Assembly (NCBI GenBank): GCA_949751835.1
Contig: CATKHK010000034.1
Coordinates: forward strand, 186,001 to 250,000
Origin: Blepharisma japonicum
Taxonomy: Eukaryota; Ciliophora; Heterotrichea; Heterotrichida; Blepharismidae
DNA: 64,000 nt
Reading direction: 5' to 3'
Shown in pieces: positions 21,707-31,673 of this stretch. The position numbers and the translations under genes were made by a program. Within the stretch, counting starts at the first letter, position 1. Each line of letters begins with the position of its first letter. The notes beneath the pieces were generated by a model that was not told the origin of the DNA, did not search any database, and saw nothing but the letters and a program-made list of their open reading frames with translations.

Positions 21707-23131
21707 ATGAGGCATTCTCGAAATTCGAGTTCTCAAAAGAAAAGAGTTGACTATAACAAAAATCTCGTACAACCAAACGAAAAATTACACAGCCTCAGAA
21801 ACATTTATGAAATTCCTCACTACGAAGATTCAGAGCTATTTAGGAAAATGAAAGAAGATCTCCAAACAGCAAAAGAAAAAATTAATAGCTTAAAATCTAA
21901 CTTAGAAAACTGTGAGAAAGAGCTTTTAAAATCAAAAGATGAAAAAGAGCGATTAATTCAGTCTGTTACGGAATACACAAAAGATTTAAATAAGGAAAAA
22001 GAGAAAAGTGAATTCCTTTTTGAAAGCTTGAAAGAAAAAGATAATAAATTAAAAAAAGCTGAACAATATAAAAAGGAATTATTTGATAAAGATATTGAAA
22101 ACAAAAATTTATTGAAAAAATTGAAAGAGGCTGAAGACCGATGAAACGGGCATACTATAAATGAATCATGAACTGATATGAGTGATGAATCATTTCCAGA
22201 TTCACTCAGCAAGTTTCAGAAAAGGCAAAATAAAGAGGTAATGGAGAATGCCAAAAAAATGATTGAAACGCTGATGCAAAATAAACAAAATTTTGAATTA
22301 TTCAGCAAAAATGTTTCTAATCCTGAGCATTTTAAAGGTTTAATTGAGCAATATAAGTATGAAGAGGTTGTTTTGAAGCTATTTTTATTTGTTGAGCTTT
22401 TAATGAACTGCCCAGATAAAAAAGAGAACAAAATTAAAAAGAAGAGACCAAAAAATGTACCAAAATTGTCTCTTTCGCCACAGCTGCTTCACAAAGCAGA
22501 AAATAATACAATTCCATCATCTTTTTCAACAAAACAATCAGATCGACCAATGAGCTCTGAGCTTATTGAAAACATAAAGCCAGTTTTTTCAGTTGACATT
22601 GATGAATTTGAACACAGAATATCTAAGCTTGATAATGAGATTAACACAAACATGAAAACATGTAAACAAGCTCTAGCATATTCTTTAAAAACTCCATCCC
22701 CAAGATGCTCAGAAATAAGTAGTTTTTCTGCCAGAGCCTCAATAAATTCGATAAAACCAAGAAAATACTTCATAAATAATATTGGTGCACATTTAAACCA
22801 AAATATTTTACAGAGCAAAAAGCTTGCCATTTTAAAAAACGACCAAGAAGAAATAAATTCAAGCGATATTAAAGCTTGGTTTCTAACTGAAAATGCAATT
22901 CAATTCACCGGAGGAAGAAAAAAACTAAAAAATTTATTAGAGAGTTTTCTTGTTGCAAGAAATAAAGGAAGTTTAGATAGCAGTCCTTCTGGAAATTTGA
23001 ACTTTGTTCAGAGTAAACCAACAGAGTTACTTGTAAGTGGAGATTTACATTTAATTGATGAAATTCTGATTTATGAGAATATCAAAGTTTTTCCTTTGGA
23101 TCCTACCAAGAAAAATGTTAAAAATAAATAG
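21707..23131 (+). CDS. Coiled-coil protein, 474 aa
   Basis: The frame is one piece of 474 residues after two TGA codons near 22142 and 22175 are read as Trp (EDRWNGHTINESWTDMS). Residues 1-35 are basic and Ser-rich (MRHSRNSSSQKKRVDYN). Residues about 45-145 form a charged coiled coil. After a short linker comes a more mixed region, about 160-240, with a helical stretch (KMIETLMQNKQNFELFSKNV). The C-terminal third is Ser/Lys/Asn-rich with little obvious fold. I recognise no family. It follows the 1084-aa coiled-coil gene on the same strand and precedes IBA57 with only 34 bases between stop and start, so the two could depend on a very compact promoter. Confidence 0.8.
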
Positions 23132-23165
23132 CTTTAATTTCTATCTCTCATTTTTACGAATAAAA

Positions 23166-24209
23166 ATGCTAGCCAATGTTGGGTATTTATTCAAACTCGC
23201 AGATAGGTCAATAAATGTAATTCATGGCAAAGACTGCATAAAGTAACTTTTACTCAGGCTCTTGCAAGGTCTCTGTACAAATGACATCGAGAAATTTGTG
23301 AATAGTCCTGAATGAGGCCTGAACTCTTTATTTTTGGATCCAAAAGGAAGGATTCAGTGTCATGCAATTATAGTAAAACCCCCTTCATTTGCAGAATATG
23401 ACCCCGCATTTTTTATAGACACACACAAAAATCAGTCGTCAATTCTGATGGCTTATATTAAGCAGCATGCTTTTCGAAAAGATGTAAAAGTAGAAAATAT
23501 TGATGAGATTATGCATGTATACGCGACTGCATCACCTGTATCAACCCCTACTGAACCTGAAGGGACAAGGCAATTTTTTGATGAAATAGGAGAGGCACCT
23601 AAAATTGATGAAGACTTAGGGAGAATGCTTTATGGTTATACATCTTTTATAGATCCAAGATGCAAGCTATTAGGGACTAGAACGATTACTGAGCAGGATT
23701 GCATAGAAATTGAGGAAGATAGCGGAATTGTGGAGAAAGGGCAGGAGCATTATAGATATTTAAGAATTTTATTAGGTATTCCTGAAGGTTTGTCGATCTG
23801 CAATGAAATTCCACAGATGTTGAATTTTGACCTTTTAAACACAATAAGTTATAATAAAGGCTGCTATGTTGGCCAAGAATTGATGGCAAGAGTTCACACA
23901 CAAGGTGTTGTAAGAACAAGAACTTATCCATTTTTGATTACAGATAAGCTTGTTGGCTTAACAGATGCAGTTCATCCGCCAGTTGAGCTTATTGATGAAG
24001 CTTGCGACTTGAACTTATCAGGAAAAAGAATTGTTGATGATAAAGGGGAAGTTGTAGGTGAAATTTTTGAAGCAGTGAAAAATATTGGGCTGCTGAAATT
24101 AAGAGGCGGATTGAAGCAAAATATATATAAAACAGAAAATGATATCAAGCTACTTGTTTGGAAGCCTTTCTGGTGTAATGAGACTAGTTCAAAAATAACG
24201 ATTGAATAA
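23166..24209 (+). CDS. IBA57: IBA57-type folate-binding iron-sulfur cluster assembly factor
   Basis: Two exons joined across a 15-nt intron (23243-23257) give 342 residues. The N-terminus reads VIHGKDCIKLLQGLCTND, which is the start of the GcvT/YgfZ fold as it occurs in IBA57, and the signature KGCYVGQELMARVHTQGVV lies at about residues 225-245. NSLFLDPKGRIQCHAIIV follows early on. IBA57 acts with ISCA proteins in mitochondria to mature [4Fe-4S] enzymes. The first about 20 residues, MLANVGYLFKLADRSIN, could act as part of a targeting sequence but are not strongly presequence-like. One in-frame TGA codes for Trp (SPEWGLNS). Length fits the family. Confidence 0.93.
23243..23257 (+). other. 15-nt spliceosomal intron in IBA57
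   Basis: GTAACTTTTACTCAG starts with GT and ends with AG. Left unspliced it puts TAA in frame directly after DCIK. Removing it restores GKDCIKLLQGLCTND, the expected IBA57 N-terminal motif. Confidence 0.92.
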
Positions 24210-24243
24210 TATACAAATTATTAATTAATAGGAAGAATTTTAC

Positions 24244-24717
24244 TTAAAATGTGTAAGGGAAGTTCAGTAATATTGGGCATTCAATTGATTCAGGATGTGA
24301 TATCTCTATATTTTGATAGTCTTCTTCTACAGGTTTTTGAGACATTCACGCATTAAATGATGTTTTAACAGCCTGATAATATTCATATGAGAAAGGAATA
24401 TAATGAATTTTTCTTATGTAGTGTTTTGATTCTGTAGGGAAGATTTCGTAAAATAATTCTTTTTTTCATTCTTCTGCATGTTTAAATAAATCTCCAGTAA
24501 ATATCGCATTTTTCAGAATTTTTAATGTAAATCCTTCTCTTTTAGCTAAATAGGATTGTGCTATCAATTTAGCTTCAATTTCTGAATTACCTTGATCCTC
24601 AAATATATTTTTAATTATATGTGGCATGTGTGATGTTAAGTCTATGTTTACAGTATCTGAATCGCTTCAAAATCCTAAAACCCCAATCATCAGTAAACCA
24701 ATTCTTCCTAGAAGCAT
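24244..24717 (-). CDS. Small protein with N-terminal signal or membrane segment
   Basis: This 157-codon minus-strand frame is only visible when TGA is read as Trp at three places (GFWSDSD, AEEWKKEL, NAWMSQK). It begins MLLGRIGLLMIGVLGFWSDS, a typical signal peptide or single anchor, and continues as a soluble, mixed alpha/beta-looking sequence (HMPHIIKNIFEDQGNSEIE, SKHYIRKIHYIPFSYEYY) to a TAA stop. I do not recognise the family. The protein is probably secreted, in the alveolar or endomembrane system, or anchored there. It converges with IBA57 (34 bases between stops) and diverges from the LRR gene, 54 bases between starts, so the two share a very small promoter region. Confidence 0.75.
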
Positions 24718-24771
24718 TTTATTGTTTGACTCATTTTTAGCTATTCTTATTCAATTATTTCTTTCATATAA

Positions 24772-26385
24772 ATGTCCTACTCAATAAGCACAATTATAAG
24801 CAGCACCAAAGGTACCAAAAGCAAAGATAATTTTCAAAGTTTCCCTGTCAAAGTCCACGACCTCAACGCCGAAATCCAGCCGTCAAAAATAAAACGCCCT
24901 CGTCATCTCCGAAAAAACCCTTTCAACGCCTTTTACAAAGAAACTCCAGAGTCATTTAAACCAAAAAACTACAACAAAATCCTAGACGGCTTTTTACTTC
25001 TCGAAATCTGCAAAGTAGAAATGCCAAACGAAGCAATTTGTGCAAGACTAAGCGGTGAAGGCATAGCAGACGTAGTAGAAGACGATTTAAAGTACTTTAC
25101 AAGCTTAAGTACATTAGATCTCTCAGATAACGCAGTTGCTATGGAAAAGCTAAAAAATTTAGAAAGTTTGACTGAACTGAATTTGATGTGCAACAAAATA
25201 ATGAATATTCCGACCCTCCCGTTTCCTTCATTCAGATGTTTAGAAACATTGAATTTAAGCTATAATAAAATCCACGCATCGAGTATCACAAATCTTTCAT
25301 CACTTGGGAGATTGGAAGCGCTGGATTTATCTTCAAATGATTTATGCACCTTACCTGAAGACTTAAGTGGTTTTAAGTCTTTGAAAGAATTATTATTAAG
25401 CTCAAATGGGTTTTCTACTGACAGCGTTTTATTTTCTGCTTCTTTGTTATTCAGGTCTTTATCTACAATTCCTGGATTGCAAAAGCTTGATATTTCAAGA
25501 AATAAATTAAGAGGAATCCATAGTGATGCTCTTGAACAAGAAGCATTTGTGCATCTAAGAGAGCTGGATTTTTCTTATAACTGGGTGGATAATCAAGATA
25601 ACCTTATGTACGCAAGCAATATGCCAAGTCTGCAAGTGCTTATAATAACAGGCAATCCTTTCGCACAGACTAAAGATGTAGATAAATTACAAGAGGTAAT
25701 CGCAACTGAGCTAGGGGGAACAATTATAAGTGAATCACAAAATAGCAAAAAAAGGAACAAAGCACCTTATGCGAGACCAATTGCTTATATAACTCAAGAC
25801 TATACAGCTGCTTTAAAAAATCAATTATTTGGAGTTGAGCTTAGCAAAGATATGGGCGTACTACCGATTTCAGAAATAAATTCAACACAGGAAATTGAAG
25901 AAGATATTTTCCCACCTGCAATTGAGCCTCCTCCAGCTTATAAAGATATTTATACACCTAGTAATGATAGAGGCTCATCTAGACCTATAAAAGAAAGCGC
26001 AGGCAACCAGTTTTTCTTGACAGAAACTGAAGGTGGAGAAAAAAAGATGAGAGATAAAGCTAAAAGGACAAGACTTGAAGAGTTCAGAAATGCTGCAAGA
26101 AATCTACTTGGAGACGAAAAAGAGTATGAAAAATCGCTTGATTTAGAAGCTGCTTATAGACAGCTTAAACATATGATTAGACATCCTACCACTTATCAAA
26201 GTAAAAATGCTGGGCCTAGATATTCTCAATTTACAGCTTCAAGAAACACTTATAAGCTAAGCATACAGCCTAAAGTAACAGAGTCTAGCAAGAAAAAGTC
26301 TTCTCAAATGGATGATGTGCGTAAGGAAATTGAGTTTATTGGGAAAACTCTTGATTCAATTCCTCATAGGATTCAATCTGTATAA
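24772..26385 (+). CDS. Leucine-rich-repeat protein, possibly XRRA1-like
   Basis: The product is 537 residues. A basic N-terminus contains RPRHLRKNPFNAFYKE. Residues about 95-300 carry roughly seven leucine-rich repeats of the 22-24-residue SDS22 type (LSTLDLSDNAV, LTELNLMCNKI, LETLNLSYNKI, LEALDLSSNDL, LKELLLSSNGF, LQKLDISRNKL, LRELDFSYNWV, LQVLIITGNPF). An LRR cap ends at TGNPF. The C-terminal part has charged, helical segments (EFRNAARNLLGDEKEYEKSL) and a tail rich in Ser/Lys. The arrangement, LRRs after a basic leader with a long linker, is like that of XRRA1-related proteins of protists and animals. I hold that name loosely. No TGA or intron is present. Confidence 0.85.
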   Translation: MSYSISTIISSTKGTKSKDNFQSFPVKVHDLNAEIQPSKIKRPRHLRKNPFNAFYKETPESFKPKNYNKILDGFLLLEICKVEMPNEAICARLSGEGIADVVEDDLKYFTSLSTLDLSDNAVAMEKLKNLESLTELNLMCNKIMNIPTLPFPSFRCLETLNLSYNKIHASSITNLSSLGRLEALDLSSNDLCTLPEDLSGFKSLKELLLSSNGFSTDSVLFSASLLFRSLSTIPGLQKLDISRNKLRGIHSDALEQEAFVHLRELDFSYNWVDNQDNLMYASNMPSLQVLIITGNPFAQTKDVDKLQEVIATELGGTIISESQNSKKRNKAPYARPIAYITQDYTAALKNQLFGVELSKDMGVLPISEINSTQEIEEDIFPPAIEPPPAYKDIYTPSNDRGSSRPIKESAGNQFFLTETEGGEKKMRDKAKRTRLEEFRNAARNLLGDEKEYEKSLDLEAAYRQLKHMIRHPTTYQSKNAGPRYSQFTASRNTYKLSIQPKVTESSKKKSSQMDDVRKEIEFIGKTLDSIPHRIQSV

Positions 26386-26829
26386 GTTAAGATTAATAAA
26401 ATATATTTTAGAAAATAAAGACTATTTCATTTTTAGTTTTTTATTTATATATGAATATTTAAGCATTTTTAATAATAAATTAGCAAAAATTAATATTAAA
26501 TTTCATTAATTTTTTCTCTTGACATTATTTTTTTTTTAGATTGTTGAGTAACTCTTAAAGGTAAAATCAAGCCTAGAGAATTAATTTATTAAGCTATTCT
26601 TACACTTTAAACAGTTTGAATGAGATTCTCATTGCTATTTATTTGAAATTTTTCTCAATTTTTTACTATTTCATATAAATTTATGATAATAAAACATCTA
26701 TATATATTCCTCAAAACTTAGCCAAGAAAGTTCATTCTAGGAATTCTTGTAGCAATCCATTTTCAAGCCATACTATATTTCTCTCATAAATCAATATATA
26801 TTAATAAACAAATCGATTAAAAAGCTTTC
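26386..26829. other. AT-rich spacer at the left border of the globin array
   Basis: 444 bases of AT-rich DNA without a plausible reading frame. At 26619-26633 there is an imperfect palindrome, AATGAGATTCTCATT (7 + 7 bases around one centre base), 196 bases before the first globin gene; it could be a protein-binding site or chance. Nothing repeat-like marks the border of the array. Confidence 0.5.
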
Positions 26830-28848
26830 ATGGATATTCCAGTTATTTTGCAGAATCTCAAAGATTATCATCACAGAGCTATGGAGAGGGATGAAATTCA
26901 AAATTTTCGAGAAGATGTGATATCCCTTATAAATGAATCAGCAGAAAAAGGGCTTTTTAATTGTACTAAGAATAAAGAAGATTATATACAGAACATTTAC
27001 ACTAAAAAGTTAAATACATTACTTCCATTAGCAAGAAACCAAAAATTAGATTTATTTGGCTTACTTGCTAAGCATTTGGACTCTATAAGAGTAATTGTGA
27101 ACATTCCGACGACTCTGCTAAGAATTGAAAATATTTCTGTTCCATTTTTGATCCAAACTTTAAAAAATGGGGCAGTTGTATCAAGGCCGTGTCTTGATAA
27201 TGATTTTTTCAAGCTAAATCAGAGAAAAGCTGATGAAAATGGTCCAATTATTTGCTATAAAGCTAAAAATAAAGAAACTTTAATACTAAACGCGGTTGAA
27301 AGTGCTCAAGCAATTTGAAAATCAACCAAAACCTCAGCAATGCTACAATATTACATTCAAAGTTATTCAAATCCTGCTTCTATCACCAGGGTGCTTTGAA
27401 AAATTGGATACAAGCTTAAATTTTATACTATTATCAACCGTTCCAAAGTAAAAAACAAAACTAAAGCCGAATCCACCAATAGCACTCCTAAAAGGATAGT
27501 CCGACGAATGAATCGAGCAGCCTCAATCTCTCCAAATGTAACGCCCTCTAAAATGCTGTCTAAGCTGACTCAGTCAATAGTCAGAAAAAATCCTGCTGAG
27601 TTTCCTGATCTTAATGATATCCATGAAGAAAAGACTGAAATATTAGGAAATGACAGCTCATTAAAGTTAGGCGAGGAAAACGAAAAAAATAGCCCGGATT
27701 TATCATTATCAAAAGAATTCATTGTAAATTCTAAAGCTCCTGATAGCTGCTTTGGAGTTGAAAATAAAGGGAGAATCCCAGAAATCGAAGCAATGGTTTC
27801 TGAAGTCATTTCATTTTTAAATACCAAAGTATTTAGAGATGATGGAATAAAAGGAATCGTACTTGATTTTATACAGGATAAAAATAGGAATTGGGTGCTT
27901 ATAGATTGCAAAGAGTATTCGCTGATATATAAGTTGACATTAGATGCGAATATTATTGAAGAGCGAAAATCGACTCCATCAATATCTACTAGAAGCAGGT
28001 CATGCGACTTAAAAAAATCTAACACTAAAATTGATGTTGACAAAAAAGATCTAGATACAAGCTTTTTTATATTTAAAGAACACAAAGAAAAATCAAATGA
28101 GCTGCCTTTTAAAATTAGAGCCAAGCCAAAAGAGTATTTTAAGCATGAAGTGCAGGAAAAAGATCTGATGGAGCGAATAAGTAAAGTTAATGCACGAATT
28201 GACCGTATTGTTAGCCATAAGCCTTCTATAAGCCTAACGTCAATGGACTTAAAAGAGCAAAGTATACAAGCATATAAGATAAGATATAATTCTCGACCTT
28301 TGCTTTCCCCAATTCCTTCTAATAGCCCATTGCTATGCCCCCAAAAAACCACCCAAAAAATTGAGAACGCTTCCTTTATAAGGGATTCTTTAAATAATGA
28401 CAAAAATCATCTCTGCATAAGAAAGCACTATAAAACAGTAATAGATAACCTCGATGAAGCAAAATTCAATACAAAATTATCAAAAGTAAACAAAAATCTT
28501 CTAGAGAAGTACGGAGGAGAACAATTTTGGAATCAGTTTATCCTATCTCTATACAATAAAATATTAGCTAACGAAGCCTTGACTAAATATTTCAAGTCAA
28601 CAAAGCTAGATACCTTTGCAATGATCATGAACGGAATGCTTATGATTTTTAATGGAATGGTGAATTTAGAATTCAGGAGAGCTATTCGGTCATCTCATCA
28701 AAGAATGGGGATAACTGACCGTGAGTTCGAATATTATGCTGATATCTTTGAAGGGACTTTAATCGAATTTCAGCTTGAAGATGTTGACAGACAGCTCATC
28801 ATGTCTCAAATTAAATCAATGAAATGTCTAATAACTAAAAATATATAA
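26830..28848 (+). CDS. Truncated-hemoglobin fusion protein, array gene 1 (subfamily A)
   Basis: First of 14 tandem paralogues; 672 residues with TGA read as Trp at two places. Family architecture: (a) N-terminal block, residues 1-200, starting PVILQNLKDYHHRAMERDEI and including NIPTTL (about 90) and SITRVLW (about 184); (b) a block around residues 230-250, usually SINNP, here divergent (TQSIVRKNPAEF); (c) a block of about 70 residues with DSCFGVE (about 304), FLNTK and IVLDFIQDKNRNWVLIDCKE (about 342-361); (d) a linker with LPFKIRAKPKE, RISKVNARID and KEQSIQAYKIRY, ending near LLCPQ (about 502); (e) a truncated globin, residues 555-672, with LEKYGGEQFWNQF, LYNKILANE and proximal-type His623 in RSSHQRMGIT. 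Blocks a-c match nothing I know. The C-terminus is MKCLITKNI. Confidence 0.85.
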
Positions 28849-29150
28849 TTATAGTTAAGAGTATGATGTAGCATATAAAATAGAAAAACATTATTATATC
28901 ATTGAGATAATTAGCTCAAATATGGATAGTATCATTTAAAAAATTAAAAACTTAATTTATATATCAATTTGACGTCAAATTCGTTAATTAAGGAATTCAA
29001 AATGAAAGAAAATAATTCATTTTTGGTTCCATATTTGATGAAAACTGATTACTGAATAATTATAAGAAAGGCAAAAAATAATTATTTTTCTCTTTACTGT
29101 AAAATAATTGCGCATAAAACTGGCAATTTTTATTTATCTGATAAAATAAA
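28849..29150. other. Intergenic spacer between array genes 1 and 2
   Basis: 302 bases, AT-rich, no gene seen. It contains a perfect 16-base palindrome at 28966-28981, described as a separate entry. Confidence 0.5.
28966..28981. promoter_or_regulatory. Perfect palindrome with a CRE-type core upstream of array gene 2
   Basis: AATTTGACGTCAAATT reads the same on both strands over all 16 bases. Its core, TGACGTCA, is the full cAMP-response-element site bound by CREB/ATF bZIP dimers in other eukaryotes. It sits 169 bases before the start of array gene 2. I see it once in the window. Use as an operator is inference. Confidence 0.35.
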
Positions 29151-31211
29151 ATGGATTTGCCTGTGACTCTGGAGAGCTTAAATGTTTTCCACCAAAAAGC
29201 GATGGAGGAAGATGAAATTCAAAGTTTTCAGGAAGATTTAGTTTCAATGATAAAAGATTCAAAACAAAAAGGCCACTTCAAAGGGCTTCGTAGTGAGTCT
29301 GAATACTTGCAGAGTCTCAATACGAAAAAAATAAACAGCTTGCTACCAAACAATTTATTCAAAAGAAAGTTGGATATTTTCGAAACATTTGTAAAACACT
29401 TCGATCTCAATAACCTTGACGTAAATATCCCTACTACTCTTATGAGGACGGAAAACCTGCCTGTCTGTTTTCTAATTCGCACAATAAAAAATGGAAAAGT
29501 GGCTTCCAGACCGTGTTATGAGAATGAATTTTTTGAGATGGAAAAAGAAAGATTTAAAGAAACGAATGCAGGTGCACCTTTATATGCATATAAAACCCCG
29601 AATACAGAAGTTAATGTTATGTGCTCTATAGAGCATGCTCAAAGTATATGGAAATCTTCAAAAGAGCCTGCAAGACTCCAGAAATTTGTTAAAAGCTTAT
29701 CAAACCCACCATCGATCACAAGAGTGTTGTGGGTAGAAGGGTCAAAAAATAAATATTTTTCAATAATAAACAATAAGAAGCTCAAATGAGATATAAAAAA
29801 TGACAGCAAGCTTGGACCTAATAGGCAGCAAGGCGCTAGAAAGCGCACATTATCTAATTTTGAGTACAGAAAAATGTTAAAACAAACTTCTCAATCTATA
29901 AACAATCCATTTAAAATAAAAACTATTGAGAAAAAGAAAAAAAATAGAATCCCTTCTCTCTCCCAATCATTTTGTCAAATTCCTGTTGATGATTCAATTT
30001 TTCCCACCCAAGAAACAAAGAGCGAAGCATCTAAATGGCTTAAAGATGACTCCTTTGCCGATTTTCTGGTCGACTCAAAAAAAATTGAAAAATGCTGTGT
30101 TGTTGAAAGCAGAGGAAAATATGAAGAAATTTGCACAATGGTATCTCAAATAATTGATTTTTTAAATAAACAAGTGTTTAAGGAAGATAATGTTAAAGGA
30201 ATTGTGCTCGATTTTATATTGAATAATGAGAGGAAATGGGTCTTGCTTAAATGCAAAGAATTTTCAAATAGCTATAATACAAGCTTGGAATCAAACTGCA
30301 CTATAAGCAATACATGGGAGAAAAAAAGATATATAAGAAAAGAAAGAAGCCAATCAAATGATTTTTCCCGGGATTTGAAGCTAAAAACCTTAAAACTAGA
30401 AACATTAGAAGTAGAACCAAGCATAAAAAACGAAGAAACTCAAAGCACTTTAGCTGAAAGCTATAAAACTAAGCCTAGGCATCGACTCACTCCAATAGAT
30501 TTATCAGAAAAAAATATTTTTGAGAGATGCTCTAAAGTAAATGAAAGAATTGATAAAATTGTAAGCCACCAGAGTGAGTTAAACCTTAGCTCACATTTTA
30601 CCGAATCTCAAAGCAATCCAGCCTATGAAGCAAGAATAAGCCCTCAATCGTGCTCAATTTGGAACCCATCAATATCTAAACTTAAATGCCCATTTTATAA
30701 GAAAGCGACAATTGAGAGCAGCCACTCGTCAAATAATTCAGAAGGTTCATTTAATGAAAAAGTTGATGCCTATACAAGAAATCACATTAACAATATGATT
30801 GACAGTTTAGATGAATTGAATTTAAATGCACAGATTGCGAAAGTGAAAAACGAAAAACTTGTGGAAAAATATGGAGGAGACGCATTTTGAAATAAGTTTA
30901 TACTCTCACTTTACAATAAAATCCTTGCAAATGAGCTTCTTAGTAAATATTTTAAAAGCTCTAAGCTTGAAAATTTTGCAATGATAGTGGATGGAATGTT
31001 TGAACTTTTTAATGGAAATGTAACTCTCGCTTTTAGGAGAAAAGTAAGAGCTTCCCATCAATTTATGGGATTGTTGGAAAAAGAGTTTAATTTCTACGTA
31101 GATATTTTCGAGGACACATTAAATGAATTTCAGGTAACTGATATTGATAAGAATATTGTGATGACACAAATTAGGTCAATGAAATGCTTGATATGTAGGC
31201 AAAGCTCTTAA
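29151..31211 (+). CDS. Truncated-hemoglobin fusion protein, array gene 2 (subfamily A)
   Basis: 686 residues; TGA codes for Trp twice, once at the conserved Trp that follows GGDAF in the globin domain. N-terminal block starts PVTLESLNVFHQKAMEEDEI; NIPTTL is at about 91 and SITRVLWVEG at about 188. SINNPFKIKT is at about 248. The middle block has CCVVESRGKYEE (about 313) and GIVLDFILNNERKWVLLKCKE (from about 351, here split by reading as IVLDFILNN and KWVLLKCKE). The linker has RCSKVNERID (about 458) and LKCPF (about 512). The globin domain covers 568-686 with proximal-type His636 in RASHQFMGLL, where GI is replaced by GL. The tail keeps the Cys pair, KCLICRQ. It is the nearest neighbour of gene 1 in type and position. 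Confidence 0.85.
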
Positions 31212-31673
31212 GATTCAACTTGTAAAGTTTTACCCTTTTTCTTTTGATTAAATATTAATAATATAATAAATATCAAATTATGCTTAAAAATTTTTTAAAA
31301 GAATAAAAAATCTCAGAATTTTTAAATGAAATTTGCAAAGATTATGACTAGAAATTTATCATTGCCTTAAAATCAATTTTGACTTTTTTTATTGAGACCA
31401 AAGATAGTTACTAAAAAGCCACTTTATTATAAAGAAATTCTCTATTCTTGTTCTCAAAAGAATAAATATATTTATTACAAATTTTAAGAATCTTTGGTTG
31501 ATAAGATTGTTTATATAGTATTATCTTATCAATCAACCATTTAATATAATCAATTAACATCAAATTATATTAAAATTTATGCCTATCTGCTATCTTAGCA
31601 TGCTCTGATTTATAATAATTACAGGTCATTTAATAAGCATCTTTATTGGTTTAAGATAATCTTGGAATAATAG
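31212..31673. other. Intergenic spacer between array genes 2 and 3
   Basis: 462 bases, AT-rich, no gene. It includes a hairpin-forming inverted repeat (31495-31539, separate entry) and an AGATAAT motif at 31654-31660, just before the start of gene 3. Confidence 0.5.
31495..31539. repeat. Inverted repeat able to form a hairpin
   Basis: TTGATAAGAT (31498-31507) pairs with ATCTTATCAA (31523-31532), ten base pairs without mismatch. Three further outer pairs (TGG with CCA) are reached if the four bases TCAA are bulged on the right side. The loop is 15 bases. It lies 135 bases before array gene 3, so it is in the 5' flank rather than directly behind gene 2. Function unknown. Confidence 0.45.
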
